Positions 11,747 through 23,914 of a DNA stretch of 64,000 nt are shown here, in pieces. The stretch is from assembly GCA_963169105.1 (NCBI GenBank), contig OY720641.1:73545496-73609495 (forward strand). Reading direction: 5' to 3'. The position numbers and the translations under genes were made by a program. Each line of letters opens with the position of its first letter. Within the stretch, counting starts at the first letter, position 1. The notes under the pieces were generated by a model. That model saw only the letters and a program-made list of their open reading frames with translations. It did not search any database and had not been told where the DNA came from. The DNA is from Ceriagrion tenellum. Taxonomy: Eukaryota; Arthropoda; Insecta; Odonata; Coenagrionidae.

Positions 11747-11885
11747 CAAGCATGCCAGAAGGCACCCAAATTTTGACCCATCTGTGCTCCGCCAGCGACG
11801 ACCTCCCACCAAGGCGTCATCAGTCAATTCAAGTGAGGGAACACCTTCTGAAGTTCTCTCAGATTCCATGATGCCTTCGCCTTAG
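11747..11885 (+). CDS. KLF: Sp/KLF zinc-finger transcription factor, last coding exon
   Basis: Completes Ser, then reads KHARRH, which supplies the two zinc-binding His of finger 3, followed by a 39-residue tail beginning PNFDPSVLRQRR and ending MMPSP before TAG at 11883-11885. The ARRHP-F-P-LL/VL style tail after finger 3, then a short Ser/Thr/Pro-rich end, is most like the KLF9/13/14/16 (BTEB) group; the KLF10/11 (TIEG) group is the main alternative because the N-terminus is not visible. 45 residues plus stop. The tail has several Ser-Pro and Ser-rich sites. Confidence in Sp/KLF is high, in subgroup moderate. Confidence 0.92.
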
Positions 11886-14800
11886 CAGTCATTTTCGTAG
11901 TCATGAGATTGAAGCAGCATGTGGATGAAAGATTCTAACATTCAACTTGCAAGTAGCAATTAGGAATCGCTGGAGGCAGATCGCCGAAAAAAAAATTCAT
12001 GACAAGAGCTCCTTACTGTGGAAGAAACTTCAGCCACTCCTTCTGGGGATGTCACAATTTGCTTTTGCAGTTGAGTTGAAGGAGGATGTGTATATATATA
12101 ATTACCATACAAGTCGCACTGTGCACCAAGTGTGAAGGACAGGGAGCAGGGCAAAATTAAGATGATGTGAAGGTGTTCTTATTTCGTCAGTAGGTCAAGA
12201 ATCCCCGAGTAACTTTCTTAACTTCTTATTCCATAGCAGCAGCAGTAAAGGCTGTCTCTTTGAATGGCTATGGGGGATTCAATCGGACCTGCCTGTTAGG
12301 GAGCAGGTCATTATTGTTTATCGTAGTGGAGTGAATTAGATGCTCATCATTTTACTTTAGTTGGGATATACAAATGAAGACTAACAATGCAACTGTAACA
12401 GATTTTTTAGTGTTTTTAAATGAAAACAAAAGGAGAATTTTCATTAAATATATATATGAATATATTTTCCCTTTCATTCCATAGATAATCCAAGATTGAT
12501 CTCAGATAATTAGTATAATAAATAAAAATATGATGCAGTAACTTTTTCATGAAGGGAAAAAAATGATGAGAAATAATGTGAGGTCATCTTTGATTTTTAC
12601 TCAAGACAAGATCTGGAGTTTGTATCTCCTTAGTTCTTTTTTAATTGTAGTAATTTCTGTGCTCAATTGTTCCTAGAGGCTTGAGAAACTGTTGTCTTAT
12701 GTTTGCATTGTATGATTTTTAGAGACATGCAGGCTTTGTCAATCAATGCAGTTTGAAAGCTCTTTTCATCGGCTTTTAATTAAGTCGACTCTTTGCCCTT
12801 ATTGTTCATATTGTGTCTTGTGTTACTTTGTTTTTTTTAATAATCTTATTCTGGTATTCATTGCTGTTTGAATAGATTTGAAAAATTCATTTGCTCATAT
12901 CTCTGTGACAAAAACTTGATCACTGCAACTTGAGCTTAAAAGTTTGATGATTTGGTATTATGATTTCAAATGTAATGTTGTTGATGTTGTGAACATTTTA
13001 AGTGGTAACTTAAACATTTCCAGGATTCTTTTTAATGAGTGAAAAAAAGCAAACAGTATGTGATGGTTAACTAATGTCAATATGTAATGTAGCCATATCT
13101 ATCCCACCATATCCACTCTATAATTCATCTCAAAGTAGCACAAATGAATGAACCATACTCGGTGCCACATATGTTCGAGTATATGTGACTGTGAGAATCT
13201 GAATATATAAATATATATACATATATATTTGAGAATGCAACTAAGATAAAGAAGAAACCTTTTATTCAAATTATTGGCTCATGTCTGGGGCTTTAGGATG
13301 ACTTGAGACAAAACTGTGTATTTTATACGAAATCCCGAGTACACTGTATTTTTGTAGTGCCCCTCGATTAAAACCCTATTTGTATTTTGAATGAACTCTA
13401 TAGGTGTCTCCTATCGTCCAAGTGCAGCTCAAATACACCAAGCAATCAAAACTTTTGAATGCATCTTACATCTTTAACAAGTAGGTACTTGAAGAAAAGA
13501 CTTTTTAGAATTTCCCTTTGAAAATAAATATACTGTACAAAACTTCTTGCTTACACTACAGGTTTAATGGATTATTTTTGTATACACTCTAATTTGATTT
13601 TTATTACTGACACACTTAACAGTTTAATTCAGGATGTAACAATACATTTACATTTCAAGGTCACAAAGACTGTATTTAAAGTTGTGATTGACTTTTTATT
13701 GCTGTAAATTGCCTTATAAAAAAAGCAATGTACTCTAAAAAAATAATTAGATAGCGTTATCTCAGTATGCTGTTTTTTTTACGTACTGAAAATTTGAATT
13801 TATCATTTTGTCTTAATTTTGTGAATGTTAACTGCAGCTATTTTTTTGTTAGTGACAATAAATCCTTCTGAAAACTCTATCTTAAAATATATTGATATTC
13901 CATTCTTTTGTCAGTTATCATTAGAGAGATTGGTTTTGGCAATAAGCCAAACTGTCCCCTGAAACAAACACCAAGCAATAAGGTTGTATACTTTATTCCT
14001 TTGTTGGGCAAGCATTTTTCCTAGTTTTGAATTTTGTTCATTTTTATTGTTTGCGAAGTTTACATTTTAGAATGCTGCAAGTAAAAATTTCCTTTTAAAT
14101 GATGCCAAATGAGAGAGATTTTCCTCCAAACAAGTCCACTTGTGATTGCTTCATTTTCACAAGCATGCTTTCAATTTTTTTGTGATGCAGTTATTTTTTC
14201 AAGGTAATTGAATATTAAGTAGTGTCTGATGATGTCCATGTAATGACTGTGTGACGTGTACTCGTGTGAACCTACTTTCTCATCTTCGACTGTGTGCCTT
14301 CTTCTTACGACCACATTGTGCTGTCACATCTGACGCTGAGGAGAGTTTAAAACTCGATAATAAATGTCATTGTCCTGCAAAATGGTTAAAAACACTGTCT
14401 CCATTAAGGCTCTTTGAGTTTTTCACCCAAGTATTTTTGTAAATTTTGATGGTCGAAAACACTACTCCCTTGTAACAGAAACAGACAGGAAGCATTATTC
14501 TGATTCTATTCAGTATGTGGGAATTTATTCAGGACTTAAATTGCCTCCAAAGCTCAGTTGGAAATGTCTATATAGTAGCCTATGCATAATGAGAAATATA
14601 TTTGTAAAACTTTAGAAGTCACTGGGAGTAGACTTGCCTTGGAGGGAATGTGGTTTTTTTTTGTAGGCTATGTCCATAAGAGGTAACGGTGAAGTGATGG
14701 CATTGCATTTGTAACAGGAGCCAGGACTTGTGTGGATGATTGGTAATTCATAGAAGAATGTGTCACTTCTTACAGCTTAAACCACTCATGTTGGGCAAAG

Positions 14801-16625
14801 TCATGTGAGCACATTGTGTCAATATCTTCCCCGGAGAGTACTTGTAGGACCTTGCTCAGTAGGATTTTAAATGTAGACACCCTGTATGCCTTTTGCTTGG
14901 GTGCCGTTTCTACCAATTTTCAAGGCTGGCCTTCTTAAGCAGGTGGATTGGAATGCGATCTAATAAGCGTTCATGAGTTTCTTATATACTTTTAGGTAAT
15001 CTACAAGTATATGACTTGTTTTTAAAGAATGGTAGAGAGTATTTTAAGAAATTAGCCCTTTCACTAATGGCTTGTGACTGAATTGCAGTTTTAAACTAGC
15101 AAGTATTTTTAACTATTTTCCATAATCTTCATGGTAACCTGCCAACTTTTACGATTAAAGAAATGAACTTTTATGACCATGATAACATTGAAGTGATCAA
15201 ATTCTATATTTCATGAAATATTCCTTCAGGTACTTGACAACTAAGTATTCGAAAATCTTAGTTACACGTTTCTTTGTTTTGCATAATAATTTGCATGGTA
15301 GTAGTGCTGAGTAATACTTTTTTCAAAATGAACTTGGAATGGAAATGTCAGTCTTGTCTTTCAAAAATTTTAGCATTTCTTCAATAATAAAAAGTCTTAA
15401 CTGAAGATGTTTCTGGAAGTTTGTAGCTCTGTACCAACACTTTTGAATGGTGATTCACATTCGTTATAATATTCTGCCTCCTAATCCTCATGGAAATGGG
15501 CAGAAGTCTATCTTTTCTAAAACAGCTTATACTTCCACTCACTCTATGCACTGATTTTAAGACTTGTTGAAATTTCATATTGAAATGAAGGGCTAAATAT
15601 TAGAATACTTGGACTTCTCAGGGTATAGCTCAATAATAAATCATTATTGTGGTAGAATCTCTTGTATCTTCCACTGTAGTCTTGTCATTATTTTCTGTAC
15701 TGTTTTCATTTTGTATGATAGTGCCCCTTTGTAGTATATGTATAACTGTGTGAAAGATTTTGATATGTATCTGAACAACCTTGTGTGAAATTTCCAAAGC
15801 TATTATTTTTGTCATTCATCACAAAATAGAAGAGATATGTGCTTCATTTGGAAACCATTTAATTGTGAACTGTGATCACAGTGGTTGAAGGGGTGCGAAT
15901 TGATAGTAGTTGTTTGTTCCACTCTATCAAGATAAATGGTTTAATACTTTTCAATACCTAAATGCAATAAAGTGTAGTTTTATGTGCTATCTTGAGGCAT
16001 TCAACTCAGAACTCTTGCCAAATGTTTTATTGCAACAAATTTTAGCACATGTATAAAACCACTTTAACTAACCATTTTGAGGATGCAAGTGCTGTGTAGT
16101 TCACAGTTGTGTACAACTCAAGCCTGTAAAAGATTGAGTGAGATGATAAATAGTTGTCAATTCTCATTAGTAATATGCTCTTATGATTGCAAAGATCTTT
16201 AATGCAACATCACATTCAAAGGAAACACATTTAATACATTCAACTAATTAAAGTGGCAGATTAACTAATTATTGTATAGGAAACTGAATTCCAAATTGTA
16301 GCTACATTTGGCTTGCCATTTCTTATGCCACGTGCAGATATGCATGGTCTAATTAAAAGTCCAAGGTTAGCTTTGAAGGAAGGCAAAGCTGGTAATAAAA
16401 ATCAGTACTGCTAGTAGCAGAATGTTTCAAATTGTAAATCAGTGATCTATGAAGTAATAACATTTATAGTGGACCTGCTCATGCAACAAAAAGTACTTAA
16501 AAAAAAGGAGACCTTTGTACATATATTTCCATGAATGTAGTGTGTTCTTGCATGTAAAAGTGGTACAAATGAACCTGTATATTTATGGATATTTTAAGAA
16601 TAAAGGGTATTATACTGGAATGTAG
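11886..16625 (+). other. Probable long 3' UTR of the KLF gene
   Basis: About 4.7 kb after the TAG is AT-rich, free of recognisable transposon fragments (unlike DNA on either side) and carries spaced AATAAA signals, including 12521-12526, 13857-13862, 15966-15971 and 16599-16604. A Pumilio-type TGTACATA occurs near 16516. KLF genes commonly have long, regulated 3' UTRs. The end is an inference, placed just after the last AATAAA before the sequence character changes. Confidence 0.5.
16599..16604 (+). terminator. Candidate distal poly(A) signal of the KLF transcript
   Basis: AATAAA in a TTTTAAGAATAAAGGG context, the last canonical signal in the repeat-free stretch after the KLF stop codon. Earlier AATAAA signals at 12521, 13857 and 15966 could give shorter isoforms. 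Confidence 0.4.
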
Positions 16626-18594
16626 CAAGATAAAGCAGTGTTGATTTTTTAACAATTTTTTAATTAGAAACCTTACGCTGAAATCATTAATTTATTGATA
16701 TGCTTCGATCATTGGTAAATTTTCATATCAATCATCATGAGTAATTTCCATTGTATCTTGGTGATACTTAAATGAGGTCTATCGGAATGCTCATTACTCA
16801 AGAGGAAATCATCATTGAGTAAGAACCTTAAAATTACATGAAAATAGGCTGTGGCTCACAGCCAATGAAAATTACGTGATCAAACCAAACATTTAATACA
16901 TGAGACATTACCAAATAAATTTTCGCTGCCCATAAGTAATTTCTCTTGTGCTCTAACAGCAAGGGAATCTTTGAGGAAACAGTCGATTGTCCATACATTT
17001 CTATTTTGGTAGAGTAAACTATAGTTCTAAATCTACACTGAGACTTAGGTTTACAGAGTGAGTGCAAATACCTCCAGAAAATTGCATTGTCATGGGTTTT
17101 GCAACTAATGAAAAAAAATTGTAGAAAATCATCTCTACCTGAATAATATTTTTTTTAATCTGTTCAAGTTATAGGTGGATGGGAGCTCAGTTGGATGCCA
17201 ATCATTTTAAGTCAAAATGTTATGTGAATACTTCACAATATTTTCCTGATGAAAAAGATACTATAATGATGGGAAAGTATGGATGTTTTTAAGTTTGGTA
17301 TGAGGAAATCTCCTCCTTTTAATGTCAATTAATATACTCTGCATTATTTTAAATACTATTCTGAAGAACATGTGCTACGTAGCAGATGCATTCTGTGACG
17401 AATATCTGCAAGTATTTTGATGTAGAGGATAAAATAATTTTAGCCTGTTAAATTTTGTCTCAGGGGTGAATTGTGGTTTGTTGTTTGTCTGGTCCACAAG
17501 TTGGAAAGAAATTGTACATGAAATACGGAAACTGCATTCACAGTTTATAGAGAATGAGAAATTAAATAAATTCTTGGGCAAAAATTATTTTGGATCAAAC
17601 TAAGTATATTCTTTATTTCACTGCAAAAGGCTTTCAAAATGGAGAAATATATTCTTAGTTTACTATGAATGAAGATTCCAGTGAGTTATTTCGTTGTTAT
17701 GAAAGACTCCTGACCCTTCAATAGGGATACTGACGTGAAAACTTGAGTGGGTTGAATGAAAACAAGAGACATCTCTGTGCTATAGGAACATTCCTTTGTT
17801 GCATTCATTCATGTGTTCATGGCAAATTAAAAAAGGCTAATGCCACCAGTGAGAACAGAATTAGATTATTGATATAATTCTCAGAAGTATGTTTAGTGTT
17901 CATCTCCTCCAAGTCAGATGACAACCAATAAGATAAGATAGTTAACAATTTTCATTGAAAAATTTATGATTATCATTCATCACTAAGAAATTGTGATGGA
18001 AAAGAAGAGGGTGTGTGAGCTTGGTAGAAGTCTTTTTAATTTTCCTGTGAAGGTTACAGCTTTCACTCAATTTTTAGACTCTTGAGGTGAGAGTGGATGA
18101 TGCAACATGTGCATCATAGATGTCTACATTTCAGGGATGGGTGACATAACCTTTACTTACTTTGGCTACGAGATTTTTCTTACTTGCTCAAAAAAAAATC
18201 ATAAAAAATTCTCTACAATGAAAGTGGTTGTTGGAAGTGACACTAATACTTTTGGACTTTTCATCCTGGTTTTTAATGACTAATCTAGGACTGAACAGAG
18301 TAGTGGCAATACTTCAGTTTAACATGCTTTATTGAAAAAAGTCACTTGGCACTTATCTGTCTGTGACTTGAAGATTGGCTGGACAGCAATTTGATGAATG
18401 GGAAGTTCACTCCTTCCAATTTGAGACAAACCCTTCTATCTATTACTTAAAGATTCAGCAGGAGCAGGTATTTTCATTGTGATGCGCTATTACTCATCAC
18501 TAGCACATTGATCATAGACATTAGACATCTTATGTGTCACATTATAATAGGATATGATGGAAGAATATGGGTTTGACCTGCATTAAACTGTAAA
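16626..18594. other. No gene recognised
   Basis: AT-rich intergenic DNA between the KLF 3' UTR and the MITE at 18595. Short open frames on both strands lack splice-site support and family resemblance. Confidence 0.4.
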
Positions 18595-18805
18595 GGCCGC
18601 TTTACACAGTACAATTTATTGCGGATACAAGTGAATGCATCATAGAATGTATGTATACATTAAAATGAATGGAATTAGAGCAGGTTCTATTTCCCGGTCA
18701 GTCATTCAAACAATAATACAATTTTCAGCTTTACAGGGTACAATATTCTTTGTGAAAGAGTTCATGCATTTGTTTTTACAATAAAGCGTACTGTGTGAAG
18801 CAGCC
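18595..18805. mobile_element. Second copy of the 7332 MITE
   Basis: Begins GGCCGCTTTACACAGTAC and ends GTACTGTGTGAAGCAGCC, inverted relative to one another; the centre keeps GAGCAGGTTCTATTTCCCGG as in the 7332 copy. Flanks are TAAA (left) and TTAA (right), again an AT-rich tetranucleotide. It carries an extra internal GCTTTACAGGGTACAAT stretch, possibly a nested TIR fragment. Confidence 0.75.
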
Positions 18806-19264
18806 TTAAGGATGCTGTTTCTCAGTAGTTGTGTGAAAATTATAGCTTATTGGTCATTGATCAAAGTTATTAACTCTGAATTGCCACAATAGTGTGACCA
18901 ATTCCATATATAGGACCGTTTGGTTTGACTATATGGTGGTACTAGCCTTGAATCCGCGACACCAACATTCATATAGTGCTGTACCTCGTGATATTCAAAG
19001 TAAAAGCCCTCTTTGTTTCAAGCAAATAACCATCTGTGCTAAAAGAAAAAACTCAACAGAGAAACCAGCCAAGGAATAGTGAGCATCCAAAAACATGCTT
19101 TTGTGCTTAATATAAAGCCTATGAGGGTGTATTTTACCCCATTTCTTGGGTGCAACACAAAATGAAAGGGTTGGAGGGTATGAGTTAGAACAAGTGCAAA
19201 AATTGTGTTTCTTGGGGAACATTTCCTATGAAAATGAGTTGGGTAAAAATGATGTTAGACTGGG

Positions 19265-19665
19265 AATTTCTTTGCTTCCTATGTGTTCATCAGTATAATA
19301 GGGCTAATAACAGGATCCCTGAGTAAAGATATTATGAAAAGGATAGTGGGAAGACTGATGTGGAGCATAGTTTTGTATGGCTGTGAATCGAATCATGGGA
19401 GAGAGAAGAACGTGGATATTTGAGATGTGGGTGTTGAGGAGGAATGTTTGTATGACGAACGGAAAGGAAGCTGAAAGAAGTCGTTTCAATGGAGGGGAAG
19501 GAGAGAAAGATGCCTCAGGAAATCAAGAGGTGGTGAAGTTTGTCGATGTGGTGAGAACAATGGTAGCTAAACTTGATGGCAGTCATCTGTACAAATCCAG
19601 GAGGAGAAGGTGCATGGTGAAGGAATCAGCAAAAGAGTGGAGAGCACATGGCAGGTGATGCAGCC
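19265..19665 (+). pseudogene. LINE fragment: degenerate C-terminal reverse-transcriptase region
   Basis: In translation one sees SLSKDIMKRIV, then MWSIVLYGCES, a frame break, then EMWVLRRN and near the end KESAKEWRAHGR. This succession (ordered transfer past the RT palm, V-LYGCE-W, then E-MW-RRM) is typical of the C-terminus of insect non-LTR retrotransposon ORF2 proteins. Frames shift and no complete ORF survives. It belongs to the same broad LINE type as 22730-23610. Confidence 0.6.
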
Positions 19666-20214
19666 AGCATAATTTCGCTGTCTTAAGGGGAAGCACAAGT
19701 GTTGGCAACATAAAACATACACTACTATTCTAAATAAAATCAGACAGCAAAATAAACATACTCTCTCAAATATATCAACATACCTTTTATGCGTTGCAAG
19801 ATAGGCCTACTCCTTTATAATTTCAAATTATTTACTGATTATAATAAAATTTTACAATTGAATGGAGCCAAAGGTGATATAAAAATTACATGTTGGCCAT
19901 GAGGCAAAATTACTTGCCTAAGGTCATGGGCTCAAGTCCTACTTTGTTCAATGATTTGTTGAGTAATGAAGATTCATTTTGGTTACCAACTTTTAAAATC
20001 AACCCCAAGAGTTTGGAATTTTTTTTTTTATTTTTTAAATCTGCACCTCAACATATGTGCAATGAACAATTCCTTGTATCAAATTTTGAGCAACAAAATG
20101 TTCACTGCTCTTTTCAAGTTATTAATCATTATAATGCGATAGTTAATATACTTTTACCAGTTTAGCATCAACATTGACATAATACACTCCCTTAGGGGGC
20201 TGAGTAATGTAACC
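19666..20214. other. No gene recognised
   Basis: AT-rich DNA with a plus-strand open frame of about 90 codons at 19890-20165 that shows no recognisable domain, no clear splice sites and a T-run; not called. Confidence 0.35.
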
Positions 20215-20450
20215 AAAAATGCCCTATTAGTTCTGGCTTTTTCCACAGTATAGGAGAGATCTTTGCTCTCCATCCCATTCCCCGCCTGGTGGAACAGCAC
20301 CACTCATGGCACAAAGGAAAAGTCTTTGTATTAGTTGTAAGGGATGTTCACGGTGACATTATAATAAGCAGTTTGCAATAATTTGATGATTCTTTATGAA
20401 GATGAAGGATTCCTATTTGTTATCAATGCAAAGATTTTTTTTATAACTAA
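20215..20450 (+). repeat. Dispersed repeat, copy 1 (mate at 58200-58420)
   Basis: Aligns with 58200-58420 in the same orientation: TTAGTTCTGGCTT, then TAGGAGAGATCT, CCATTCCC(T)GCC, an ACAGxxCCACTxATGGCA block, GTTGTAAGGG, ATGTTCA-GGTGAC(A/G)TTATAATA and GATGAAGGATT. The order is preserved over about 230 bp. No tRNA promoter boxes were recognised; possibly the body of a SINE or an old DNA transposon. Confidence 0.65.
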
Positions 20451-21692
20451 TATAGTACATGCCATGGTGAACACCTGATTTTCAACAAATTTACGTTTCT
20501 TCTGCGGTTGAAATTATTATGCAGAAAGCTACCAGTAAAAAGTTGCAACTCTTATGATAAATATTAATCCTAATTCTGAGGCCTGCACTTGCAGATTTGC
20601 TTTAAATAGCAAAGCAGTGTCATAAAATAAAAGCATAAAGACATCTGCAAAAGCATTTTTGGACTTAGTATACAGCTCCCTTAACAACCATATTTATATA
20701 ATATCTCTCTTGATATGTTGACTTAAATGATAACAGAATAATCACTAAATAAAATGTTACTCATAATGTGAGCTCTGATATTAAAAACTGAATTTTTAAA
20801 ATTGGACAACTGGTAAGAATTAATTATTTTACAATGAATATGTTCCACCACATCTACCCTAAGACATTTTTTAAGACTTCTAATTATCACATATCAGTAC
20901 AATTTTGCTACTTCGTCATTCAAGCTAAAGATTACAGAGGTAGGTGTATACAATCAAAAGTCTGTAATTATGTGTATGTATAAATATTCATTTACTTATC
21001 ATACTTCTAATGACTGTCAAAAACAACTTGAAATAATGCCCTCGATTAAAGATTTACTCTTCAACACATTAGGAACTGCATATGTAATAAGTCACATGAA
21101 GCAGTTCAGGAAGAATGTCATCATGAGGTATACATTGTTATTAAGAGGTTGGCTAAAAAGAGTAGTTTACTTAGCTTCAGCAAACCTTTAAGATTAAGAT
21201 TAATGCCTGATGGTGATGATCATGATAAGTGCATGTACAATTGCTATTTGAAAGTCATCTTTCATGGCTAATGTGATATTTTTGCTTCTATCATATAAAT
21301 GAATAAAATATTATTATTCTGAAATATTTTATCCAAGAAGATGAAAAAAATTGGTGGGTGGGCATTTTATTCAGTGCATTCTTGGATGGAAAATAATCTA
21401 ATTTTATGAGGAATGACTAAGTCGGGGACTTTTAGTGCAACATTCTGAAATGTTCTCAGCAGAAGATCATGTGTCATAATTCACCCTGAACTGAAGAACT
21501 TTAGCCCATTCACCACAGTCAATATCTACACTGTGAGGAAAGACCTACAAGGTCATCGTAGGGCACATTATACAGTCATGTTAATATTTGGCGTATTGTT
21601 TAGGTGAGAGGTAAGTTGAGATGAATTCTAAAGGCTTTGGATGGACAAAAGTATCTCCTTCACTTGCTGAAGAGGGAATGTGTTTAACAAGA
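20451..21692. other. No gene recognised
   Basis: AT-rich sequence with scattered short frames on both strands. Nothing carries paired splice sites or family motifs. Confidence 0.4.
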
Positions 21693-21700
21693 GTAATGTA

Positions 21701-22683
21701 CAGGGCCAGCTCGTCCATTTAGGCAACCCAGGCGGCCGCCTAGGGCACAAAATTTTGGAGGGTGGAAAATTTAGGATTTTTTAATTTATTATTTTATTTA
21801 TTTAAATTTATTTATTTAAATTTATTAAATTTTAAAACAAAATCTAAATAAAAGTTTAGTACTTCGGCACCCTACTTGCTTAGGCAGAGGAATTACTAAG
21901 TAATTAAAGATGAAGGGTATTTTATTTTCTTTATCATTACAAAATAGCAGTTTTTCAAAACTTAAGCTAATTAATACCTATATTCGTAGTACAATGTGCC
22001 AGGAGAGACTTGGGGGTCTGGCGACAATTTCTATTGAAAGCGAGATAGCAAGACAGACTCGGAAGCCCTGATACAAGAATTTGCTAAGCAGAAAGCAAGT
22101 AAAGTACCATTAGGAGTAAAAATACTGTTAATCAAATTTTCAAAGTGACTTTGAGACTGTAGTTAAGATAGCAATAATCTAACATCAACCAACACCAAGT
22201 ATGTACTCTTTGTGTACTCTGTGTTTAAGTGCTATAAAAACAGAAAAACTATCTGTAACGTAACTGTGAGTTTCTGCTTGTTATTGAGTAAACTGTACAT
22301 AATGCTGTAGACTTTTTACCTAATATAAAACTGTGTGTCATGTAGTTTTTCTAATAGGTACTAATTTAGATTTATAATTATTAACCTATAAGTCATCAAA
22401 ACAAAAGACAAAATGCAAAGCCATTGTTAGAACTACTTTTTCAACTAACATAATACATTGTGGAGATTAAAGTATATGTATTATATATAAAGTTGATATT
22501 AGTATTGTTTACACATCCCAGTCATTAATCAAAGGTTATAAAAATGAAATTCTTTGTAATACCAATTATTAATAAAAACATTTTTCCAAAATTCCATACC
22601 CCCCACACCCTCTGGAGGGCGCTTTAATGAGGGTGCAGAATTTGTTTTCGCCTAGGACACCAAAAAACCTAGAGCCGGCCCTG
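21701..22683. mobile_element. Internally deleted hAT transposon with TIRs and 8-bp TSD
   Basis: The left end is CAGGGCCAGCTC and the right end, on the other strand, is CAGGGCCGGCTC, typical hAT termini; both subterminal regions then contain GCCTAGG. Directly outside are 8-bp repeats GTAATGTA (21693-21700) and ATAATGTA (22684-22691), a 7/8 match and the hAT TSD length. Inside, at about 21998-22105 on the plus strand, a decayed frame reads ERLGGLATISIESEIA, then after a one-base shift ALIQEFAKQKASKV, which resembles the C-terminal dimerisation end of hAT transposases. The transposase is otherwise lost. Confidence 0.85.
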
Positions 22684-22707
22684 ATAATGTAATAACTATG
22701 TAGAGTA

Positions 22708-23610
22708 ATGGCTTTGTTAGAATTCAGACAGAGGGTGAGATTTTTTTCAGTGGAATCCACATTCCTTGTGATTATAAGCAAAGGAAAGACCCCAGTACAA
22801 GAAATTAAACAGAGTGGGATAAAGAAAAACAGAGAAGAAATTAACATGCTTTGCTTCGCAGATGATATTGCAGTTGTAGCTGGAAATCGCAACAATCTTC
22901 AAAGATCACTAAACATAATGGACCAAGTTCTCTAAGAATACCACATGACAATAAATAAGATGAAGACTAAAATACTAGTATGTGGAAGAGAGAAGCTGAA
23001 TGTAGAAGTCACCCTGAGAGAAGAGAAATTAGAGCAAGTGGATTCCTTCACCTATCTCGGAAGTTACAGCACGTGGGGCGGAAGAAGTACAATGGACATT
23101 AAGTGGAGAGTAGCCCAAGCTAAGAAGGGGTTAATGGGAAAAAAACAACTGCTGTGCACAAAGAAGATAGGACTACAAACCAGGAAACAGTATGTGAAAA
23201 CATTCATGTGGAGTGTGGCGCTCATTGGATCGGAAGCATGGACCATTGGAGAAGCTGACCAGATGAGACTAGACGCCTTTGAAACCTAGCACTGTAGGAG
23301 GATGCTGAAGATATCATGGACGGAAAAAATAAGGAATGACGAAGTGTACAGAAGAGTAGAAGAAAAGAGGAACATTTGGAACACCATAGAAAAAAGAAGA
23401 ATAAGATAGATTGGACATATCCTGAGATGATGGATTTTGTGAAGAACATAGTTGAAGGCAAAATAGAGGGAAAAGCCAATAGAAGAAGACCTAGGGATAA
23501 GTTCATGGACCAAAGAAATAGGAAGGTACATAGGAAGAGATATCAGGAGGTACGGGAACTAGCATTAGATAGGGAAGGGCAGAGGACTGCAGACAACCAG
23601 TCTTAGGATT
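22708..23610 (+). pseudogene. LINE ORF2 fragment with FADD reverse-transcriptase motif
   Basis: A chain of frames on the plus strand reads MLCFADDIAVVA (22847-22880 area, the catalytic xxDD box of RT palm domain), then MTINKMKTKILV, the thumb-like FTYLGS, WRVAQAKKGLM, KTFMWSVALIGSEAWT, CRRMLKISW and IGHILR, the usual order in non-LTR retrotransposon ORF2 C-termini. In-frame stops (for example near 22935, 23287, 23407) and frameshifts make it dead. Only the 3' third is present. Related minus-strand tails occur at about 26590, 61930 and 62540; the tail motif KFMDQ...HRKRYQE is shared. Confidence 0.85.
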
Positions 23611-23639
23611 GAACTACCAACCAACCTAATTCCTAATTG

Positions 23640-23725
23640 GAAGTTGTATGGAGAGCACTTCTGCTGCTGAATATCACCTATCAGACAATATCTTAAGGTG
23701 TAGATCTTGTGGTGCCTTTTGTGAA
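23640..23725 (+). mobile_element. Partial SINE (3' body), family A
   Basis: GGAGAGCACTTC...TATCAGACAATATCTTAAGG...GTGGTGCC follows the same order as the body of the tRNA-derived SINE at 60260-60545 (GGAGGGCACTTC...GTCAGATGAGATGTTAAACTG...TTGGCGCC). The tRNA head is missing. Confidence 0.5.
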
Positions 23726-23914
23726 GAGGACTGTCAAGCTGATGCTAGGTTTTTCTCCATCCTTTGTCTTATCCCTGCAAAATTCCTCCCATACCAACCT
23801 ACATATCCATCTTAAAATACCTCATATGATCTCAGCTATCAGCTGTTTCACCGAATAACTAACCGGCCTCTTGATTCCCAATGAGTATAATTATCGCGTG
23901 AAAACTTAGCATCT

